Shown: positions 41,087 to 52,160 of the stretch, one piece after another
Numbering within the stretch: position 1 is the stretch's first letter
Layout: every line of letters begins with the position of its first letter
NCBI GenBank assembly: GCA_019059635.1
Contig: JAGVRJ010000013.1
Span: forward strand, 744,001-808,000
Direction of reading: 5' to 3'
From: Proales similis
Taxonomy: Eukaryota; Rotifera; Eurotatoria; Ploima; Proalidae
DNA: 64,000 nucleotides
Translations under genes and position numbers: made by a program
Notes under the pieces: generated by a model
Told to the model about the DNA's origin: nothing
Database searches by the model: none
The model's input: only the letters and a program-made list of their open reading frames with translations

Positions 41087-43919
41087 TCAGTGCAACTCAA
41101 TTCTTAGCTCGATCACATGCTTTGCCTCTTTGATATTTAGATAGACTACTCCGAGCTCTTTTAAAGCATTACGAGCCTCGTAAATACTTTCCCTAGCCTC
41201 TTTGCTGGTATGCAATTCGTCCATTTCCAGCGCTGCTTTGCTCAAAATTGGCTTAAGGAGCATGGCTGAGCCAGAGCTTAACTTGAGCAAATAAAGCGAC
41301 TCTTTGACTCTTAAAGCGCCAGCAATGTTAGTTTGGCTTACAACATGCACCAGTCTAGAAAATTAAAATTACCTTCGCATGAAACCTTCGACCCTCAGCC
41401 CCTCAGAGGCATGTTCGCTCAGAATAGGAAACAAATACTTTGTAATGTCGAAATCTAATTGAAATATGCCTGCTTCGTTGAACTGTGAGACGGCGATTAG
41501 TTCCTCGTAAAAGAATTTGTCGAGTTCAATGCAAATACGCTTGAGGACACTTGCGAACAATGAGCTGGCCAAGCTCTCCTTGAGCAAATGAAGCATATTT
41601 CGTAGCGAAATGAGCATGTCCGAGGCACTCTGAGTAAGACTCGGCTGGTCTTTCAGTGATGCACATTTGGACATCCACCTTGACGAGTTCGTCGAGTTGA
41701 AAAATTTAAAAAAGAATTGATACGTTCGAAAAATTCCTACTTTTCTCGCCGGTAGAACTTGGACCGAGAAGTGATTTCCCATTTGCAACTCAACGCAATC
41801 GTTTCAATCATGTCATCCTTGACTTTTTCGTACACGCTCAGCACATGGTCGAATAAGTGCGTACTTGACTCGACAAATATGTCAAGCTCCAGGGCTTCTC
41901 TCTTTGATCAAGTGATCAGATCCAGATAAAAGTGTGCGTAAACGAATAAACTGCACTCACGCTGGTGTTGGCCTCAAACTCAGAGCAGAGCTCAGTATGT
42001 TGAAGGATGCCAGCGATATCTTGCTCCACAATCCCTTTACTTCTGGCGAGCTGTTCTAATCTACTGCGAGTCGATTGAAGTCGAATGTAGATCGGCTGGT
42101 TTTTCCATTCTTCAATTACGAAACCGATAAAGTTGATTGTGTTTAGAGCGCCGAGATAATTCCTGGCCAAGGGCGCCTTGGCAGCTTCCCTTATTATCTG
42201 ACAGATTCGCTGGTGAAACTCATTAAGCAGATCAATTTGTAAAATGGCAAATCTCAGCTGCTTGGTCGATTCGGGCAGCTCAGAGAATCGATCGGCAAGC
42301 GAGCTGACCAAAAGAATAAACAACTCGGCGCATCGGGGCGGCCGCATTTCGTCCATGTCCTTGTAAATGCATTGCCATGGATCTGACTCGCCCAGTAAAC
42401 TTTGGCCCGGCTCGTACAACAGACTGGCAAATATCTTGTCCAGTTTCTTCTGACCCAACTGGCGTTCCAACTTGAGCCAATGTGCGAAGAACTTTTCTCG
42501 GCTGCAGATTACGTGCAAAAACGAACACAGCTTATTCGAATAGAGCTTTTCCAGATGCTCTAAATAAGAGTTTAGCTGCGAGTTGTATATGACCAGTTGG
42601 TCGATTGTATGCGAGAACAAAGAATCATCGGCAAAGAGTTGCTCTTCGTCTTTTTCGAGCTTTTCGTCAACCAGTTCGACCAGTCCGCTGGCAAAATCGA
42701 GCTTTGAATGTTTTTTTATAATATTTCCGTTCCAAGAAGATCAATAAGCGAACAAACCATTGCCGATCGTTGAGACAGAGTTTTAGAATCCGAGTCATAG
42801 ATGGGCTGCAGCCACAAGTCAACAAGCTCTTGCTGATTTTTGATCCATTCTAGCAACTGCGACAAATACCATTCCGGCTGTGGATTATTCAGAGCTTAAA
42901 AAGTTTCGACTCGATTAAGAAGAGCAAACGTTCACCGACCTTTTCGATGTTGTTGGTTTTGCGACTGGTGAGAAAGTGAAACTTGAACCGTTTCTCGATG
43001 GGCAAAATCAAGACCTCGATGAGAATGTTCTTCTGTTTATGGGAGAGGCCGCTCGCACACGAGCTATAGATTGACTCGAGCTCAAGCAAATAACGAGCGT
43101 TCTCCGCGAACTCGCTGCTCGGCTCTAGTTTGCGCGAGTCCTGGTGAATCAAACCAAACGGATAGCCGACTTTGGTCAACAGATCCTCTAGTTTTCTGCG
43201 AATTAAACAAAACTTGAATCGATCGCATTTTAGCGGGCGGGCGTGGGCACATTACGCAAAGAGAAGGCTCTTGACACAATCGAAGTAGTAAGCAGTCAGC
43301 TTGTTCAGATAAGCGAGAAGATTTCGGCATTCGCTATGACGCACAGAGCTGGCCAAAGTGGCTAGGTGAGCAAACTGGGCCAGAAGCTCACTGAAATGCG
43401 CTCTGGCTGGTGATTTGCTTTGCTCGTCTTCTTTCTGACTGCCTTCTATCCGGCGCAGTGTATAATCGATTGATTCGCTTTGAAATTTATCATGAGCGCT
43501 TTCTTTCAATATGCTTGTCCGTCGCTAACTTACCAGATTGAGTTTACTTTCTTGAGGAAACCGAGGTAGCGCTTGAGGCGTCTATTGGCGATTATTTGCA
43601 AGCAAATCGGCTCAAGTTCCGAGTGAAGTGTGTTGTCCGAATCGGCTCTCTGCGCTGCATACTCATCCAAGGCAACTCGAAGGCTTCCCTGGCCGCTCTC
43701 AAGAGACTTGAACTGTTCACGAATTGACTTGAGCTCGCCAATTCGTTTCGCGAGCACCTTCTTGTCCGCCATTTGTTCTGGCAGGTCGGAGAAAAAGCTC
43801 TGGCGCACATCCTGAAGCTTCAGCTCGAGCGATTCAATCAACTGATTGGCATTCTCTTCGCTCAATTTACTTCGATCGGTGCCGAGGATTTCGTTCAATT
43901 TCTCGGCACTTTCACTCAT
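41087..43919 (-). CDS. RINT1: RINT1 (RAD50-interacting protein 1 / Tip20 family)
   Basis: RINT1 is a subunit of the NRZ (Dsl1-type) tethering complex for Golgi-to-ER vesicles. Eight exons fit: 43919-43534, 43513-43256, 43195-42936, 42894-42758, 42701-41961, 41901-41741, 41678-41373 and 41354-41087 (838 residues; human 792). The N-terminal third is coiled coil. Family blocks follow in order: PEWYLSQLLEWI, a segment with FFAHWLKLERQLGQKK, YKDMDEMRPPRCAELFILL, LPESTKQLRFAILQIDLL, NYLGALNTINFIGFVIEEW, FYEELIAVSQFNEAG, LDFDITKYLFPI and SGSAMLLKPIL. The gene is transcribed away from the LRR gene. Confidence 0.94.
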
Positions 43920-44396
43920 CGCCGATCTAGTCTCTGCTCTCTCCCGTTTTCTTCTCAGGTTTGCTTTCTGTTTGACTTGTCATTCGACACAACTTGCTCG
44001 ATGCATGCATTGCTATTTGCCCGAATTCGGCCCACAATCATCGCATTTTGTCTTCTCGTCATCAACTTGTTTGAAGTCGACTGGTGCAAACGTAAATTAG
44101 GCTCCTGTTTCACCGTCATGATCATCTAAACCAGAAACAATCTCGATTTCTGAATTCGATCAAAATCTACCAAATCCTACGTGACCTGAATGAGATGTTT
44201 AATCGATACGGGGCTCCATGGAACCACAAGCTGCCATTTATTGGCCTTGAATGCGATATGCCGCTTGTTTCTATCGATTGATCCATTAAATCTAAAATGC
44301 GACATTTCGTTTTTATGATCACCACAACCAACTTAGACTAGAAAAATTCGATTATTGAAGCCAAGCCGAACTTGATTATTTGGAAATTGATGAAAA
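43920..44396. other. divergent spacer RINT1 / LRR gene
   Basis: This 477-bp spacer should hold both promoters. I see no RNA gene or repeat. Confidence 0.5.
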
Positions 44397-46568
44397 ATGA
44401 CTGAGAGAAACATGGCTTGGATATGGCTGGCATTCACAATCACAGGTCTGCTGAACGGATTCGAGACACCGAGCCGATTTGAGATGAACAATCAAAGCGG
44501 TCTGGATCTAACCAGCATTGGCCGAATGACTTGGCTTCAAGCACTTACTCTCCGAAATAATCAAATCTCTCGGATAGACTTCGTCTGCCAGCTAATTGCC
44601 CTGCAAGATCTGAATTTGAATCAGAACAAAATTGAACAGCTTGGCTGCCTCGGGCGACTGACGAATCTGCGCAATTTGTGGCTAGAAAACAACAAGATAC
44701 GAGTGGTCAACTCAATTCACAGTCTGAAGCAGCTCGAAAAGGTTGATTTCAGCCATAATCTTATTCGCCAGTTTCTCGCATGCTCCGAATGGGCGCAGGT
44801 GAAAAGTCTTCGGATCGTCGACAATCAACTTGACGATATCGGCTGCATTCCTCACCTGAGCAGCTTGACAAAGCTTGAACTCCGCCAGAACAGATTCAAA
44901 ATATTCCAAGGCTGGCCCAAGCTAGATCGTCTCCTTTTCTTGGACGTGTCGGAGAATTCGATTCGAAGGCTCAAGAACATGGCCTTATTTGCAAGCCTTG
45001 AGATTCTCATGGCATACGAGAACTTTATCAAAGACATCGAGTCGGTGTGTCAGATCAAAACTCTGCGCTATCTGAAACTGGACAGCAACCTCATCGAGCA
45101 TGTAGGCTGCCTGAAAAATCTGCTGCACTTGAAAGAGCTGTACTTGGATAAAAACAGCATCCGCGAGTTCTCAGTTCATCAAGATCTGCCTCAGCTGGTG
45201 AAAATAGGACTCGACTACAACGAAATCGCTCATTTACACTTCAAACAAGAGATGAACAGTTTACATCTTCTGAGTGTAAAATTCAACCGCTTGGGAGCTG
45301 TCAGCCGCCTTGATCGAATTAAAAGCGCGGCGCAAATCGAATTCGAAGGAAACCAAATCATTTACATGTTGAATTTTTTTGAGAAATGCACAACGCTTAA
45401 TCTGGCGCAAAACAAGCTGACAAGTTTGGGAGTGGTGTCAAGATTGAGTTCGGTACACGAAATGAATCTTGACCGCAATTTCATCACCAGAGCCTACAGT
45501 CTGGGTCACATCGATTATTTAAAAGTCTTAACCTTGAACAGCAATTTCATTTATGAAATCGATTTCAGCAATTTAATGGAACACTTGGAAACGCTGCAAC
45601 TGTCCAACAACAACATCAAGAGCCTCGGCAGCCTGAAAGGTCTGGCAAATCTCAAAGTGCTGCACATAAACCACAACCAAATCGAAGATGTGTCCAGTTT
45701 GTACGCACTGAAATATTTGGAAAGAATCGAGATGATAGGCAACCGCATAAAAACACTTGGACACATTCCAGTGTTGGAGAAGCTGGTCGAACTTGCCGTC
45801 TCTGACAACCAGCTGGAGAGCATCGATCGCATATTTGAATCCTACAACCTGAGATACATTTACGTGGACAGGAACAAAATCTGGTCGCTGAAGGAAGCGC
45901 AGAAGCTAAAAGGATTGAGGCTGCTGGTGGCTCACTCAAACAACATTAGCGGCCAGTTTGAGTTGGAAGTATCCACATTGACCTTGCTTGACTTGAGCAA
46001 TAATCAAATTGACTCGATCGACAATTTGAGGGTGAATAGTGACTGTTTACGCATTAAACTGGCCAACAACCGGCTCAGCTCGATTCAGAGTTTATCGATG
46101 ACCAGAAAAGTGAAGTATCTGGATTTGTCAGGCAACAGATTGGTTGACGTGAGCCAACTTAGAGACTACACGAGCATCTTGACGCTAAAGCTGGATCGCA
46201 ATTTAATTGAGTCGATCGCTCCATTGGAAAATCTGACCACTCTGGTGCATCTGGATTTGAGTTCGAATGCAATCACCCGACCGATCGATTTGAGAAATTT
46301 CAACGATTTGTCCGTATTGAAGGTGGACGCCGCTCTGCTTCGGCACAAAGAGTTTGCAGACCAACTTCCGCTCATGGAGCACAGAAAGCAAAAGGATTCA
46401 GTGGCCGGTCTCTATTACAAAGCCTTGTTTATAAATGTAGACGAGCTGTTCGACTGCTCGCTCACGTTCGAGTACCTGAGGAGCAATTACCACTTGAACC
46501 TGTTTACCTGGGAAGACATAAACCGACTGCAGGACTGTGTTCAGGTCATCGACATTCAACTGTTCTGA
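44397..46568 (+). CDS. secreted leucine-rich-repeat protein, SDS22-like repeats
   Basis: This is a single-exon protein of 723 residues. A hydrophobic N-terminus (MAWIWLAFTITGLLNG, or the same preceded by MTERN) predicts secretion. From about residue 45 to 655 the protein is a run of some 28 repeats of 21-23 residues with the pattern LxxLxLxxNxIxxIxxLxxL, for example LQDLNLNQNKIEQLGCLGRL and LKVLHINHNQIEDVSSLYAL. This is the SDS22/bacterial-internalin length class rather than the 24-residue class usual in secreted animal LRR proteins. A cysteine-bearing C-terminal cap follows (YYKALFINVDELFDCSLTFE). No membrane helix or GPI tail is visible. The partner and function are unknown. Confidence 0.85.
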   Translation: MTERNMAWIWLAFTITGLLNGFETPSRFEMNNQSGLDLTSIGRMTWLQALTLRNNQISRIDFVCQLIALQDLNLNQNKIEQLGCLGRLTNLRNLWLENNKIRVVNSIHSLKQLEKVDFSHNLIRQFLACSEWAQVKSLRIVDNQLDDIGCIPHLSSLTKLELRQNRFKIFQGWPKLDRLLFLDVSENSIRRLKNMALFASLEILMAYENFIKDIESVCQIKTLRYLKLDSNLIEHVGCLKNLLHLKELYLDKNSIREFSVHQDLPQLVKIGLDYNEIAHLHFKQEMNSLHLLSVKFNRLGAVSRLDRIKSAAQIEFEGNQIIYMLNFFEKCTTLNLAQNKLTSLGVVSRLSSVHEMNLDRNFITRAYSLGHIDYLKVLTLNSNFIYEIDFSNLMEHLETLQLSNNNIKSLGSLKGLANLKVLHINHNQIEDVSSLYALKYLERIEMIGNRIKTLGHIPVLEKLVELAVSDNQLESIDRIFESYNLRYIYVDRNKIWSLKEAQKLKGLRLLVAHSNNISGQFELEVSTLTLLDLSNNQIDSIDNLRVNSDCLRIKLANNRLSSIQSLSMTRKVKYLDLSGNRLVDVSQLRDYTSILTLKLDRNLIESIAPLENLTTLVHLDLSSNAITRPIDLRNFNDLSVLKVDAALLRHKEFADQLPLMEHRKQKDSVAGLYYKALFINVDELFDCSLTFEYLRSNYHLNLFTWEDINRLQDCVQVIDIQLF

Positions 46569-46801
46569 GCAGGTGATCAACTTGCGTTTTATTTCAAAGA
46601 ATCAAAAATAGCCGTGAAATCTACATCAAACGAGAGGAGAATGGAGGAAGAAGAAATGTGTTGCCTATTTGATTGAGAGCTCTTGTTGTCGTTGTTGTTG
46701 CTCTTGTCGTTGTTGTTGCTGATGTCGTCTGCCTGACAGTTGTAAGGGCTCACGTCACAAGTTATAAATTAAGAGAAAAAGAAAAGAGAACAATCGAGCG
46801 T
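46569..46801. other. convergent 3' spacer with TTG/GTT-rich microsatellite
   Basis: This spacer lies between the convergent LRR and peritrophin genes. It contains an imperfect TTG/GTC trinucleotide stretch at about 46684-46728. Confidence 0.5.
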
Positions 46802-48374
46802 TTAAATGAACTGAAGTAGAAAAAAGTGCTGGAACAGAGTTGAAGAGAGAAGCGTCACAAAGAGAATGAAAGCAGTCTGGCCGGGCAGCTGCATTGCTGA
46901 GCATTCGACCATATCGGGCGGCATGCAGCGTCCCTCAAATTGATTGAAGCGGTAGTTTGCCGAACAGCGAGTGTGATTGAACACGCGGCTGTCGCGGCAC
47001 GTGTAGAAAAACTGGCAGTCGGGTCGGTTTTGGTCTAGATAGATGCCCTGAGGTTTGCCCTGACAACTGGGCACCATGTCGCAGAGCGACGTGTCCTCAT
47101 TTGTAAAGTAATGACAAGGACTCGTGCAGTCCTTGCGCACGCCGCATTTTACTTTCGAATAGTCCATGCACTGTTTGGTGTTCGGGTCGAACAGAAGCGG
47201 ATACTGGCAGAGCTGAATAACCAGGCGGCCGTTTATGCATTCGAAATAGCGGCAACAGCTCTTCGGGTCAATGAACCTGTAGTTCTCCATTGTGCTCGGA
47301 CATTTAGGAGCGCCTTTGATTGCAGGCAAGAGTTTGTTCAACATGGTCCAAGTTAGGAAGCATGAGAAGCTCACTTACAGTTTGAATTTTGTGACCAGTC
47401 GCACACTTGCTTGTCTTGCCTGAAGTAGAGGCCAGGCTCACATAAAATTACTTGATCGACGCCAGCGTTGCAGAAATGATACGCCGAACAGTCGTAAGGG
47501 TTCGGATAGAATCCGGTCACGTCGATCGGACACTCGATGCTGCCGTACTTGTCTTTCAGCAGTTGGTGATACTGAGCATTACTTAGGCTTTGAGCATGAA
47601 AAGGAGCCAGGCCGTTGGCAGACGCGGTCGTCTTTTTGCCGGTTAGACTCGGGCCTTTGTGAAATGGGGTTAGAGTTGGCAATGTGACACACCATTGGGC
47701 GCACTTACAATCTGAGTCGAGCGGCCAAACGCAGTTGCCGTCACTCTGCTTCCACAAGAGACCGCCTTGGCAGCCGAATACTTTGGCATGGCCGTCTTGA
47801 CAGTAAATGTACTTGCGACAATCGTTCGGATAGGGCTGATAGCCGTAGTCGTCACTGCTGCAGAGTTGATCATGCGATTCGTCTGATTCGTCTGGCTCGT
47901 CTCTGGCCGCCGTGGTTGCCTTCACGCTCGGCTTTTTCTCGCCTTTGTCGCCTTTGTCGGCGTTCGATTCGGCCGATTTGCTGACCTCTTCGCTTTTAGA
48001 TGCTGTTCAGTGGAAACGCCGTGAGAATCGAGAATAGAGCCGATGCAAAGGCAAAAACAGACCTTTGGTCGACTTGGGACGCGGCTTCTGCTGACAATCG
48101 ACGTTCATGGGCCAATCACAAAGGCCCGTCTTGGGGTTGAAGTAGAGATCTTCTTCGCAAGCGCGCACAGAATGCGTGCCGCCGTCGCAAATGTGATAAA
48201 CCCAACAGTCGGTTTTGTCCGGGAAAAAGCCGTCCGATTGGCATTTGAAATAAGCGTCGACCATACTTCTAGCTGAAAATATCAAGCATTTCAAAATCGG
48301 TCCGGACCTTCAAACTCAAATGGATACTTACATAGCAAGAACAATGTTGAGGCGATGACTATGAGTTTCAGCAT
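46802..48374 (-). CDS. multi-domain chitin-binding (peritrophin-A/CBM14) protein
   Basis: Five exons fit: 48374-48332, 48272-48063, 48002-47709, 47654-47379 and 47313-46802 (444 residues). A signal peptide opens it (MLKLIVIASTLFLLC). Five CBM14-type domains with six-cysteine spacing follow. Key stretches are CQSDGFFPDKTDCWVYHICD, YGYQPYPNDCRKYIYCQD, GFYPNPYDCSAYHFCNAG, YRFIDPKSCCRYFECING and GIYLDQNRPDCQFFYTCRD. An acidic/lysine-rich linker separates domains 1 and 2. The C-terminus QLPGQTAFILFVTLLSSTLF plus a short hydrophobic end suggests a GPI anchor, which is unusual for peritrophins. All introns are phase 1 and fall at domain edges, as in shuffled modules. The likely role is in cuticle, gut lining or an extracellular chitin matrix. 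Confidence 0.9.
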
Positions 48375-48893
48375 TTTCCGACATTTTTCATCTGAAAAAC
48401 AAGCATCTAGAAGGCGACAGGAGTGTCCATTCAGCTCGTTTTCGATTCGGCCTTTCTAAAACGAAATAAGCACATTCAAGTCAAGCAGAGATTGAATAGA
48501 TTCGATCATAAGAGCTGCGAAATGGCCAAGTGGTCGGCTAAGGGAAAGTTGTGAGCGCCAAACGAAAGCGACGATGGAAAAAATGAAAAAAAAAAACGAC
48601 GTCGGCGAAGACCGAGAATGGACCGCACCCAAAGTGAAAATGGCTGAGCAAAATGTTGAATTAATTAGACGTGGCGTTTGATTAGGAGGGCGCTCGCACG
48701 GCAAACTGGCTGCTTGAGCCGGTAAGAACAATTATATGAGAGCGGATTTTGCGATATGGTCCAGGAAGATGGGGCCTAATGACGCGCGAGCACTTAATAG
48801 CTTAGGGATTAAGGCTGTGTGATGATAATAATACGGCGAATTGAGTTTGATAATCGCCCATATTTGCGTATTTGTCGAGCAATGTCCAACGGG

Positions 48894-48926
48894 AAAGAGA
48901 GTGAGAGAGAGAGAGAGGAGGAGGAT
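48894..48926 (+). repeat. GA microsatellite
   Basis: This is a run of about eight GA units followed by GGAGGAGG. It could also act as a GAGA-type factor site, but that is not shown. Confidence 0.8.
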
Positions 48927-49844
48927 CGTCTGTTTCGGGTGGCGATTGGTTCTAATTGCGCTGGAACGCAAGGAATCCAAGCCCAATCTCTTGCATCCAC
49001 TCTTCGTCGTCCTCGGCCTGAGTACAAGATTAATGGCGCGGCGCACATCGCTCGACTCAATTGAATTAGTTGCGCAGCGATCAACTTAAGGCGGTCTAAT
49101 CCACTTTCGCTTATCCATCCTTTTCGGTTTCTTGCAGCGTCTTAATGTCCCGCTGGACAATGGCTTGTTGACTAGCGCGATCAATCGACTGGCTGCCTGT
49201 AAAGTCGTAGGAACGTACGAGTGACGACGGCGATAGATAGGCGGTGGCGATCGCCATTGTGCAGCCACTTGGAGACCTAGTGACCGAGCTAGCCGTCGGC
49301 CGGCAGCTTGGTCGACTAACGGGTCAAGTCGAAATTGGCCGCCCCCTATTCTCCCGAATGTCATCGAAACAAGCCGCATAGAAAATGAGCGAGAAGAAGA
49401 AAGAGGCCAGAGATAACGAAGCGACGTTACTTATTCAAAGTCAAAGTAATCTCTTGGCAATCAAGCCGACTGTGCTAGCAAGTAAACATTCGTGTTTGTA
49501 CGAACAAATCGCCTGCTTGACCAAAAGGCGTCAAAGGACTCGGGATTGAGAATGGGGCCAACGACTCTTGCCTTGATTGCGGTTGATTTGCGCTTGCGCT
49601 GTTTGTCGACGGATTACGAGCACAAGCCGCTGAAAGAAAAGCGGGCGGAAGTGAGCGACGATGCCCAAGTTGCAAACAAAACGCTTTTGAAGACTCGCGA
49701 CGGCTCGTTTGACGCTTAAATACCAAGTGGCCGCTTGCATTTAAACGAGTAAAGTCGCGCGCGCATGATTGACCATAAGTGAACGGCTTTGACGCCGATC
49801 AAAACAACAACAAAACACATCGCGAATGGAGATGGAATGCTCGC

Positions 49845-49925
49845 GAAAACAAACAAAGCGAAGAAGCCGATAGAGAACGAGATAAAGAGCGAGAGAAAGA
49901 GAAAGAGAGAAAGGGAGAGAGTAAA
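49845..49925 (+). repeat. purine-rich (GAAA/GAGA) tract
   Basis: This is about 80 bp of almost pure purine with GAGAAA and GAGCGAGA units. It encodes only low-complexity frames, so I treat it as non-coding. Confidence 0.7.
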
Positions 49926-50518
49926 CGGAAAGCGAGTGGAAAAGGCGAAAGAAAAGAGGCAAGGCGATGCGCACGTGGATCTAGGCGCTTAAGAATGATT
50001 TAAATTGGCTCAGGCTTAGATGCGCCTGCGTGCGGATTAGGTGTTGAAGGAGTTAAACGGTCCGTCTGGCCGGCGTACGAGAGCTCCCTGGGCCATCTTG
50101 ATCAGTGGGCAGCTCGGCCAGGTAGCTATGTGTGCCCTGCACTTGCTTGCGCGCTCAGATTAGAGTGCAGCGTGATCAAATCAAGTTATTGTTAATTAAT
50201 ATTCGTCGTGGCGATCGACTGGAAACAGGGGCGTTCACTTGGTCGCCGCCACCGCCGGCTGGATTTGGCCAACTTCTTATGCTGTGTAAACAAGAAGAGG
50301 AAAAAATGGGGACGAGAGGGAGAAAAAAGCGGAGAAATCGGACGCGCCGAATGGTTCTCACGTTTCTGGTATGTGAGTCCCACAACAAGCAGCTCTATCA
50401 TCCTTTGTTGACCTAAATACCAAATGTGATTGATCTCCTCACTTCCTGTTGCCCGAGTCGAGTGCAATAAGGCCGAGGCCAAAGCGCATTCGAATCTGAG
50501 CGAAATCCAATGCAGGTG

Positions 50519-50620
50519 TGAGAAAGAGCGATAGAAATAGGGAGAAAGAGAAAGAGAGGGAGGGAGAGTGGCAGAAAATTGGAAAAAGGATAAAAGAGGA
50601 AGAGAAAGGCAAATGCTCAA
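50519..50620 (+). repeat. purine-rich (GAGA/GGGA) tract
   Basis: This is about 100 bp with strong purine asymmetry (GAGAAAGAG, GGGAGGGAGAG). It lies just past the 3' end of the small membrane-protein gene on the opposite strand. Confidence 0.7.
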
Positions 50621-50671
50621 ATAATAAGGACAGGGCGTATTTTATTACAAAGAGGCCAATGCGGCTGGCGA

Positions 50672-51181
50672 TTAGTTTAGGGCCACAAAAAATATGTTGA
50701 GAAGACAAAGTGCAAATAGCAAAAGCATGATCAAATTTATGTACCGTTCGGACTTGCCGGTCTCGTCTCTAGTGCTCATGCGCGCTGTGTACATTAGGAG
50801 AACGCCTTTGTGGAGAGAGCGAAAAACAAACATGAACACGATCGGGTCTCTTTGATTCGGAGAGAAGAATTCAAACCTATGGCCGAGGCGAGCAGAATGC
50901 TCGCAAATCCGAATATGAGCTGAATGGCGTAGAACTGATTCGGGACTATTTTGCTCAAGCCCACCAGCAGCTTTAGGTGCACGCTGTTGCCCATGATGAT
51001 GATTATCAGGCAAATGATGAGCATTATGGCTCTTTTGATAATGTCCAAGTTCTGGCCCTTGACGCCCACTGCGGTCTGTTGTCGAAACTCGAATTTAAAA
51101 GATCTCCGTCTGGTCTCAGCCAGCTGCGGTCATTACCTGACAAGTCGATGCCGTGCTCACAGTCATTTGACCGCAGCCCAT
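50672..51181 (-). CDS. small multi-spanning membrane protein, family unknown
   Basis: Three exons join in frame: 51181-51137, 51075-50877 and 50805-50672, giving 125 residues. The start MGCGQMTVS places glycine at position 2 and cysteine at 3, a pattern compatible with N-myristoylation and palmitoylation. Three hydrophobic segments follow: AIMLIICLIIIIMGNSV, FYAIQLIFGFASILLASAIG (extended by VLLMYTA after splicing) and NLIMLLLFALCLLNIFFVAL. A short charged loop (RMSTRDETGKSER) separates the last two. I do not recognise the family. The gene is divergent from NDUFA7. Confidence 0.65.
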
Positions 51182-51772
51182 GCATTTGCTTGAAGAGACG
51201 CCAGGCCGGCCGCTATCCGATCCGCTCTTCATTTCTTTACGCCTTTGAATCAATCGATCTCTCTATGGCGGTACCGTTCGCTGGCGCATTCACTTGTTCT
51301 CTCTCTCTCTCTCTCTAACTCTCGCCCTTTAGTTGCTGTTAATTAAGCAGATGCGTTTCATTCTATTCTATTGGTAGCGTTTACGATGCTTACGCAATTG
51401 TAAACAAAAAAGGTGAACTCCGATTGGCAGCAGCCGGTCTTTAGCCAGATCGAAATGAGGAAATGGTGTTGGCTCATGGGGGCCAATTTCAATCAGTTTG
51501 CGGATTATTGCATTTATTGCAGTCGAATGGCGCATTGAAGGCGAATATACGAGAAATGGGCAAAAAGAAGAAAGAAAAGAATGAGATTAGTGTCTGGAGA
51601 GATGATGATTAAGAATAAGGCCTGCTCAAGACAAACGAAGGACGAGGGCGTCAGATTTGCGTCAGATTGCAAAACTTAATGCCCAGCGGCGCTGCATATC
51701 AGCAAGCGGCGCGTTTGCATTCAAACAACGACTCTTGAATAATTAGGAGAAACTAAAAAGAACCGCATCGAG
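51182..51772. other. divergent promoter region, membrane protein / NDUFA7
   Basis: This is a head-to-head spacer of 591 bp. It contains a CT microsatellite at about 51298-51317. I see no gene. Confidence 0.5.
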
Positions 51773-52160
51773 ATGGCAAGTCGAGCGCCCCGAGACGTTA
51801 GCTGGATCCTACAGGCCTTTCGCAAGGCCCTTTTTGGTGGCGTATGTCTTAAAGCGTTTGTTTGTTCTATTGCTCTCAGTGTTGATAATTCAATTTCAAA
51901 GCGAGAACTCAAAACACACATCCGTTTTGAAGACCATTCGTTCTCCAAACGAACGCAGCCCGACGCTCTCTTGCCCAGTAAGATTCACGTTCGCATTTGC
52001 CTCTGAGTTGTTCTTAACTCTGTTTGCAGAGGGAGTGAGCCACAAGCTCAGCAACAACTACTACATGAATCGTGATGGGCGTCGAACCAGCCGCCCGCCG
52101 GTGGTCATTGCGTCGCAAGAGATCGGAGCCGGACAGCAGGCAGCCCAACTAAAGAGCTAA
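51773..52160 (+). CDS. NDUFA7: NADH dehydrogenase 1 alpha subcomplex subunit 7 (NDUFA7, B14.5a)
   Basis: NDUFA7 is an accessory subunit of respiratory complex I. Three exons fit: 51773-51841, 51902-51977 and 52030-52160 (91 residues; human 113, so this one is shorter at the C-terminus). The conserved core is present: SKRTQPDALLPKGVSHKLSN followed by NYYMNRDGRR, matching the human stretch from SKRTQPPPKLP to YYCTRDGRR, then RPPVVIASQ. The splice between exons 2 and 3 (a|ag) rebuilds the LPKGVSHKLS junction. Confidence 0.92.

Larger units (their letters stand above)
48375..50671. other. intergenic, 2.3 kb, with purine-rich tracts
   Basis: I see no supported gene. The short frames here (for example 48819-49089, 49492-49719 and 50132-50416) overlap on both strands and lack homology. 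Notable are GA-rich tracts, listed separately. The region includes the promoter of the peritrophin gene. Confidence 0.5.
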
